From positions 16,492,001 to 16,556,000 of the forward strand of contig CP075492.1 of assembly GCA_021613535.1 (NCBI GenBank): a stretch of 64,000 bases of DNA, given 5' to 3'. Under the pieces are notes generated by a model that saw nothing but the letters and a program-made list of their open reading frames with translations, had not been told where the DNA came from and did not search any database. A program made the translations under genes and the position numbers. Positions 58,103 to 64,000 of this stretch are shown here, piece by piece. The DNA comes from Adineta vaga (taxonomy: Eukaryota; Rotifera). Each line of letters opens with the position of its first letter. Position 1 is the first letter of the stretch.

Positions 58103-59629
58103 TTAATAGATTTCTATAGTGTCGTATTCGTAATATGTTCCACCAATGACTAGCACACTTCCATTCATTAATATCGATGTTGTATGATCGACACGTGGTA
58201 ATTTCATCTTGCGAGCAATTGACCAAATACCAGTTAATGGATCATATATTTCAGTACTATCTAATATAGTTCCATTCCACCCACCAGTAATCAAGACTGT
58301 TCCATTTAAAAATAGAGATGCTGTATGACCGATTCTTGGAATATTCATCTTACCAGTGAATGTCCATTCATTTGTTAATGGATCATACAATTCAGAAGTG
58401 TCTAATGATGTTGACGAACCATGTAAACCACCAGTAACTAAAACTCTTCCATGCATTAATACAGTTGCTGTATGATACCATTCAACAGTCTTCATGCAAT
58501 CTGGTATTGACCATTTATTTGTTATTGGATTATATAATTCACTACTACTAGAAGGCGAATCTTGGCATACAAAATAATCTCCACCAACTACGAACACCTT
58601 TCCATCTGATAATAGAAATGCTGTATGACTTGAACGTTCGGAGTGCATCTCTTCTACCAAACTCCAAGTACCTTTTATTGGGTCATATAACTCAGCAGTT
58701 CTTAGCGTATAATCATGATTATTTCTTCCACCAGTCACTAATACTTCTCCATCATGCAATAGAGTAGCTGTGTGTTGAGCTCGTGGATATTTCATATTTC
58801 CTGTAGTTATCCATTTGTTCGTCGATGTATTGTATAATTCAGCACTAGCGTGGTATACATCCAAATAACTTCGTCCACCAATGATTAAAACTAATCCATT
58901 CTTTAACATAGATGCAGTATGATATTCTCTTTCAACAGACATGTTAGCAACGATTGTCCATTGATCTGTTAATGGATCATATAATTCACATTCAGAGAGA
59001 ACTGAACCCATATAAAATCCACCTGTAACTAATATTTGGCTATTTGTGAGCAATGTTGCCGTGTGATATTCTCGTGGTATATGCATTTCTCTGGTCTGTA
59101 CTGTTTCTAAGTGAATATAGATACATGTAAGTACAAGCTATGAATCTTTGAACTATGCCAATTTCTTTAAATATACTATATGTGAAGATATGGTTATCAC
59201 TCATGATATACTTGATCTTACATTTGCCATAGAAGGCAGATAGACATCGACTGGCTGATATGTATATTAAAATTCCGAGTTATACAGATTACTTCCAATT
59301 TCCTTACTCATATAACTATGAAAAGACAAACTAAAATCGTATGTTTCCATATTTGTCTATTCCACAGAACTTTACTTTTTGTGGTTGTCGTCGTTGTTGT
59401 CGTTGTTGTCGTTGCTGTTGTCGTTGTTGTCGTTGTTGTTGACGTTGTTGCCGTTGTTGTCGTTGTTGTTGTTGTTGTTATACTTGTAGTTATTCTTGTT
59501 GGTGTTATAAGTATATCGGATTGTTTTTTTGCTACAGTAATCGTTAGAATAACACTTATAACTAAGATTAATACAGAAATAATTGTAATTAACAAAATCT
59601 TTATCAGGTTCCTTCGAACATATTCACAT
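58103..59629 (-). CDS. membrane-anchored kelch-repeat protein
   Basis: Visible exons are complement(58103..59100, 59376..59629), joined across a 275 bp GT-AG intron. The first visible exon begins after an acceptor at 59630-59631, so a 5' exon is missing (a candidate ATG at about 59900 leads to a short frame but no clear donor). The product has a basic RRNLIK, one membrane helix (ILLITIISVLILVISVILTITVA), then a Thr-rich stalk encoded by a GTT/GTC microsatellite. About seven kelch blades follow, each with LVTGG- or VIGG-type double glycines, a Tyr, and WT/WS about 20 residues later (ELYDPLTDQWTIVANM). This predicts a type II protein with an extracellular beta-propeller, as expanded in bdelloids. 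Ligand unknown. Confidence 0.8.
59381..59480. repeat. GTT/GTC trinucleotide microsatellite
   Basis: About 33 triplets of GTT or GTC (ACA/ACG/ACC on the coding strand) encode the poly-Thr stalk of the kelch protein. The interruptions are mainly GCT, GCC and GAC. Confidence 0.92.
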
Positions 59630-59631
59630 CT

Positions 59632-60799
59632 ACAGAGAAAAAGAAAAGATAAAGTATGAAATTATATCAATTCATACAATATTCTTAAGTGAGAAGTCGA
59701 TGTTTCTAATGGATTCAATTCATTTGATTGAAACTAAAATGATGAAAAAATACTCAAAGTTAGTTTTTGTCTTCATAAAAAATTTACTTGAACAACTTGT
59801 ATTTTATTCATAATAACTAAAACACATTTAGAATAATTCTAAAATATCAGATTTATAAAGAAGAACAAGTTCTTTTTTCTCTGCAGGATCTAGAGACATG
59901 TTGATATTGATATGATAAAATTTATTGTTGTTCTTTTTTCTATGAAGTATAACGAAGAAAAAAAAGAACAGATGTTAGTTAGTTTTTTTTATTGTAAGTA
60001 TAATTAATGAAGAGGAAATGTTTGTTTTCTGTTCAGGATTTAATTTAATATTAATTTCTAGTAAGTATAGCTTATTATTGATTTAATTTAGTTTCAATTA
60101 AAACAAGTTTTCTAGTTTTCTCAAAAAGAAAAGCTTATAAAATGTTTTTTATATTTATAGAATATTGCGTTTACTACATATGTCTCACCAATATAAAACT
60201 CTAACTGATATAAAAAAATTTGCAAGGAAAATAAAAAGGATTAACAAATGAAGTTTTATCTACTGAAACAAAATGATGCAGATGGTAGCACACGAATGGT
60301 AAATGTATTACGACGTATCCATCTTAGTCGTAAATATTTTTCCAGAAAATGTTTAATGTCTAATTCTACTGCAAATAGGCCTTTTAAGATACGTGGGTGA
60401 GGCTGTGGGTGTGCGTAGAGAGACTAAGTCCACACCCTCATTTTTCATCAAAATCAATTTGATTTAAAATTTAATTTTAACTAAAACAATCAAATCAGAA
60501 TTTTGATTTAGTTTTATTAAAAAATTCAATTGACAGATAAAATTAAAATAAAAACTTTTTTTTGATATATAAAAGATTCGAAGTTATTAGTAAGATATTC
60601 TTCTCGGAAAAAAAGTAAATCACAATGCTATTTATATGCTTCCTATAAAATCAAATAATAAAGGATATGAAACAATATCTGATGATTACATGTTAAAGTT
60701 GACATAATCAACATTTATTGTTCCTAATAAATACAATCATATAACATTCATAATTAAATCCGTAGAAAAAGTACAAATTTCTAATGCAGTTATTTTAAT
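59632..60799. other. AT-rich intergenic
   Basis: No gene is supported apart from a possible 5' exon of the kelch gene. Palindrome copy 18 lies at 60388-60441. Confidence 0.5.
60388..60441. repeat. telomere-motif palindrome (copy 18)
   Basis: The left arm GATACGTGGGTGAGGCTGTGGGTGTG is longer than the right arm TCCACACCCTCA. The centre is GTAGAGAGACTAAG. Confidence 0.7.
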
Positions 60800-61510
60800 T
60801 TAGGCAAACTGAATACCAACATGTTTCGATATAATAATCATACTTCTTATATGTCGACTTGAACTGATTGTTGATTCATCGTCAATAAATGTTACTTGTT
60901 GCATAACTCTTGCTATAATTACTTTTAATTCAAACGATATGACCACTACCAAATGGTATCAATGCATATCAACGATGATTTTTATCTTTGTATAAAAATC
61001 TTTCTATATAATTGAATACCATTTTCAGGAAGATAATTATCCGTATAATTAATGTTCGAACAGTTCCTTCAGCCAGTGGAGTATAACGGAGTAATTCATT
61101 GATAACATGTGGATATCTACTTATAAAATGAATAAATCAAGCTAAAGCCGTCGATGTTCTTTCATAACCAGTAATCATAATAGCTAACATTTCTTGTTAA
61201 TTTGTTTTTCATTTTTCTTGCAATAACAACAAAAATCTAAACTAACCTGTAAGAGTAATGAATTCACTTGGGAAAAGAACATAAAATTGTTCAAGAAAAA
61301 GATTACCTTGTTCATAAATAGTTCGATGAGTAAATATATGTTGAACATCATTAATATTACTAATAGCAATTAGACGTAGAGGACCAAAGAAAAATTGAAA
61401 AATATCACCATAACATTGCTTATATTTTTCAGATATTTGAGGTCGAGATTTACCATGTAGATATAACTCGATTGAATTACATTTCCAAAGAGAAAATGTG
61501 GTGATAAACT
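60800..61510 (-). pseudogene. cytochrome P450 pseudogene
   Basis: The translated pieces are in P450 order. The N-terminal region reads HGKSRPQISEKYKQCYGDIF, FQFFFGPLRLIAIS. The middle reads NINDVQHIFTHRTIYEQGNL. The I helix is ITGYERTSTALA, stop, FIHFISRYPHVINE. The beta region reads DNYLPENGIQLYRK, and the heme-binding loop reads YALIPFGSG. The sequence is about half the normal length: the F-H helices are missing between the first two blocks and the I helix. In-frame stops include TGA after TALA and TGA before YALIPFG. The Cys ligand codon is also replaced by TGA (FGSGHIV, stop). At least two frameshifts are needed. A GT-AG intron may lie at about 61190-61244. It is non-functional. Confidence 0.75.
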
Positions 61511-62187
61511 AGGTATTGAATTACGAAAAATAAAATATTAATCAAGATTTCTATAAATTATCTACAAAAACAATCGACAAGATTCTTTTCTCATTAATTA
61601 TAATCTATTAATTAAATATGTGACAGAACGAGTCAATCGCTAATGACATGTAGCATTTAACGTTATGTCAATCGTGACGACGTCATCGAAGCTTTTTCTA
61701 TTTATTCGCTTTTAATTCTTGAATGCAATAACATAATATGATGCAAAGAACGTGTTCGAAAAATATTCACTCCCATCTATCTCTTGAGGACACCTACGGA
61801 ATAACGTACTTTTTTTATGCGTATAAAATGCATTATTTGGAAAAAAAACAACTAATTTCGATGATTTAAAGTATTACGACAGTTTGCTGTCATGGTGGAC
61901 GAAACAATTTCTATGCATTATAATTTTAAACGATCGTTCCTCTCATTTAATCATTTGCTTGTGACTAACGTTACTTTGATACATATAATTTCTTATTTTC
62001 AATATAGATACGAAAACATACGTGACGATCGTTAATGTTTGATTTTTTTATACGAACGATAGAGAATATGTTTGCATGCTTTCAATTATACTATTGATGC
62101 AGAATCAGTGAAGCGATAATTTTAGAAGCAATATAATGTTGAGAGTAATGATGAGAATGAAAAATCGATATATTATTTTACATTTAA
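61511..62187. other. AT-rich intergenic
   Basis: No gene or repeat is recognised. It should contain the promoter of the FG-GAP gene. Confidence 0.5.
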
Positions 62188-64000
62188 ATGACGTCGAACG
62201 ATCTACCTTCAGAACAGTCTATTGATGTTGAGTTAAAAAATGATACGAATGGTATTACCACCAAACTCAATAAGGTTAAGTACGTATTATATATTTCATT
62301 TTAATTCTGTTGTACGGCTGACTTTCTTAGGACAACTATTCTATCGTTTATATCGTGTTCAATCAATATAGGCTGTTTGTTTTCGATACTAACAAGCATC
62401 AGCATTGTCATCGGTGTTCTAACAGTTTGTCTCACATCGCCAAAACCACTAGGTATGTCTTCAAATATGATTAAACTAAATCGACACTTCGAGTTTTATA
62501 TATATCATATAGGTAGAGTATGTAAATTCGTCCTGAAATCAGAAGCTCTCAGTTCGATTAATGTTGATTCTCATCCACATTCGATTGCCGTCGGAGATTT
62601 CAATAATGATGGTCTTCTTGATATGGTCGTTCCAAATTCGGGTACAAATTGTATTGGAGTATTTCTACGAGACAGCAATAATACATTCAAAGATCAAATG
62701 ATATATTCAACAGGTATTCGCTCAATTCCATATTCAGTAGCTGTCGCAGATTTCAATCATGATCAACGACTGGATATTGCGGTGGCAAATTTTGGCACGA
62801 ACAATGTGGGCATCTTTCTTAGCACCATCAATAGTACTTTTAGTTCTCAGACAATATTTTCCACTCGATCATCTCGTCCACGATATATTGCTACGAGTGA
62901 TTTCAATAACGATACAATAATCGATATTGCTGTTGTCAATCATGGTACTAACGATATTGGCATTCTTCTAGGCGATGGTAATGGGAACTTTGTTAACTGG
63001 AAAACTTTCTCCACTGGATTTGATTCTCTTCCGTACTCGCTCGCTATTAGTGATGTCAATCATGATGGTCAACCTGATCTTGTCGTTGTTAATTTTGGTA
63101 CTAGAAATGTAGGTCTTTTCTTGGGTAATAGAGATGGATCATTTCAAAGTCAAATGATTATTGACATTGATCATAATTCTCAACCGTATTCAGTTACACT
63201 TGCCGATCTGAACCAAGATACTCACATTGACATTGTGGTTGTATCTTCCAATACGGACAAAATTATCGTTTTGCTAGGTTTTGGAACCGGATATTTCTTC
63301 TTATCGAATGAATATTCAACCGGTAATAATTCTTCACCTCGATCAGCAGTTATCAGTGATTTTGATAATGATACGAAAGTTGACATTGCAGTGATTACCT
63401 ATGGCAGTTCAAGTGTAATTCTATTCTTGGGACATGGAAATGGTATCTTCTCTGACGGAATGATTTATTATACTAGCATTGATTCTCAACCGTACGCAAT
63501 GACAAGTTGTGACTTCAACAATGACACTCAAATGGACATCTCTACCGTTAACTATGACTATAACTATGTTGATATTGTGCTAACTTATAGAAACTATAGT
63601 TTTTTAAATCAGATTACGTATGGAATCACTGGTATTAATCCTAATCCGAAATCCATCACTGTAATTGATTTGAATAATGATAATCGACTCGATGTCATCG
63701 TTGCAAACTATAATACTAGTGAGATGAGTGTATTTCTTGGTATCAATAATGGTACCTTTTCGATTCCGACCAGTTTTTCCACTGGAAGTGATACTGGACT
63801 ATGTGCCATTGTTTTGGGTGATTTTAATAATGACAAACTAATAGACATTGTCGTAGCCAATGATAAAACTAACAATATAGCTGTATTTCTTGGTTATGGC
63901 GATGGTAATTTTTCGGATGAACCAATTTCTTCGTATGATGGCAATATTCAACCATCGGCTATCGATGCCGGTGATCTGAATAAAGACGATCGACTTGATT
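62188..64000 (+). CDS. type II membrane protein with FG-GAP/VCBS repeats (3' end outside)
   Basis: Exons are 62188-62279, 62331-62452 and 62513 to the window edge, with introns of 51 and 60 bp in consistent phase. The N-terminus is a short cytoplasmic region (MTSNDLPSEQSIDVEL). One membrane helix follows (CLFSILTSISIVIGVLTVCL). An extracellular array of repeats of about 50 residues then begins, each with a DxNxDxxxD calcium loop. Ten are visible: DFNNDGLLD, DFNHDQRLD, DFNNDTIID, DVNHDGQPD, DLNQDTHID, DFDNDTKVD, DFNNDTQMD, DLNNDNRLD, DFNNDKLID and DLNKDDRLD. Together they form one or two seven-bladed, integrin-like beta-propellers. The frame is open to the edge, so the gene continues. This family, with its DFNNDG motif and N-terminal helix, is another bdelloid expansion. 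Confidence 0.88.

Noticed and set aside
59318-59659. Plus-strand frame rich in Val
   Set aside because: It is the antisense translation of the Thr-rich microsatellite stalk of the kelch protein.

Overview
This AT-rich eukaryotic window is most likely from a bdelloid rotifer. Three observations support that inference: short GT-AG introns (about 47-120 bp) in most genes; many interstitial copies of a TGTGGG-type motif, which is the known bdelloid telomere repeat; and a family mix typical of bdelloids (ADP-ribosyltransferase/TPR, kelch, FG-GAP and orphan 7TM genes beside enzymes that look fungal or bacterial). The species cannot be fixed from sequence alone.

Layout. 1822-6118 is a pogo-like (Tc1/mariner superfamily) DNA transposon with unusually long terminal inverted repeats (about 613-647 bp). 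Splicing four exons gives an uninterrupted 677-residue transposase. 7013-7583 is a spliced multipass membrane protein. It converges on the main locus, 17078-8092 (minus): a spliced, highly reducing type I polyketide synthase (KS-AT-DH-MT-ER-KR-ACP plus a decayed thioesterase-like tail). All four PKS introns are phase 1, and one single-base frameshift lies in the AT domain. 18-24 kb holds decayed copies of an orphan 7TM receptor and of ADP-ribosyltransferase/TPR genes, plus two small secreted or membrane genes that only appear after splicing. 23.9-25.3 kb is an ADP-ribosyltransferase-LRR fusion. 25.9-30.4 kb is a 1496-residue single-exon LDLR-A/EGF/7TM receptor.

32.7-36.5 kb holds a second 7TM receptor and a secreted PAN/LamG-like protein. 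37.4-43.2 kb holds an MDR oxidoreductase, an SGNH hydrolase and a broken glycosidase-like pseudogene. 44.3-46.8 kb is a secreted mucin-like EGF protein, followed by a convergent aminergic-like GPCR (48.3-47.1 kb). Then come a decayed F-box gene, an intact ADP-ribosyltransferase/TPR gene (53.6-51.5 kb), fragments of a Nudix-like and an FAD-oxidase gene, a membrane kelch protein (59.6-58.1 kb), a cytochrome P450 pseudogene, and the start of a type II membrane protein with FG-GAP/VCBS repeats that runs off the right edge.

The most striking unexplained structure is a dispersed family of about 20 short (45-75 bp) imperfect palindromes. Their arms are telomere-like (CTTGAGGGTGTGGGTG ... CACCCACACCCTCAAG) and their centre is AT-rich, often containing TATTCTCTT. 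Most sit just 3' of genes or exactly where a gene is cut off. In two genes an arm supplies the final codons and/or the stop codon. They may be 3'-end or boundary elements, a tiny mobile family, or scars of break repair with telomeric sequence.
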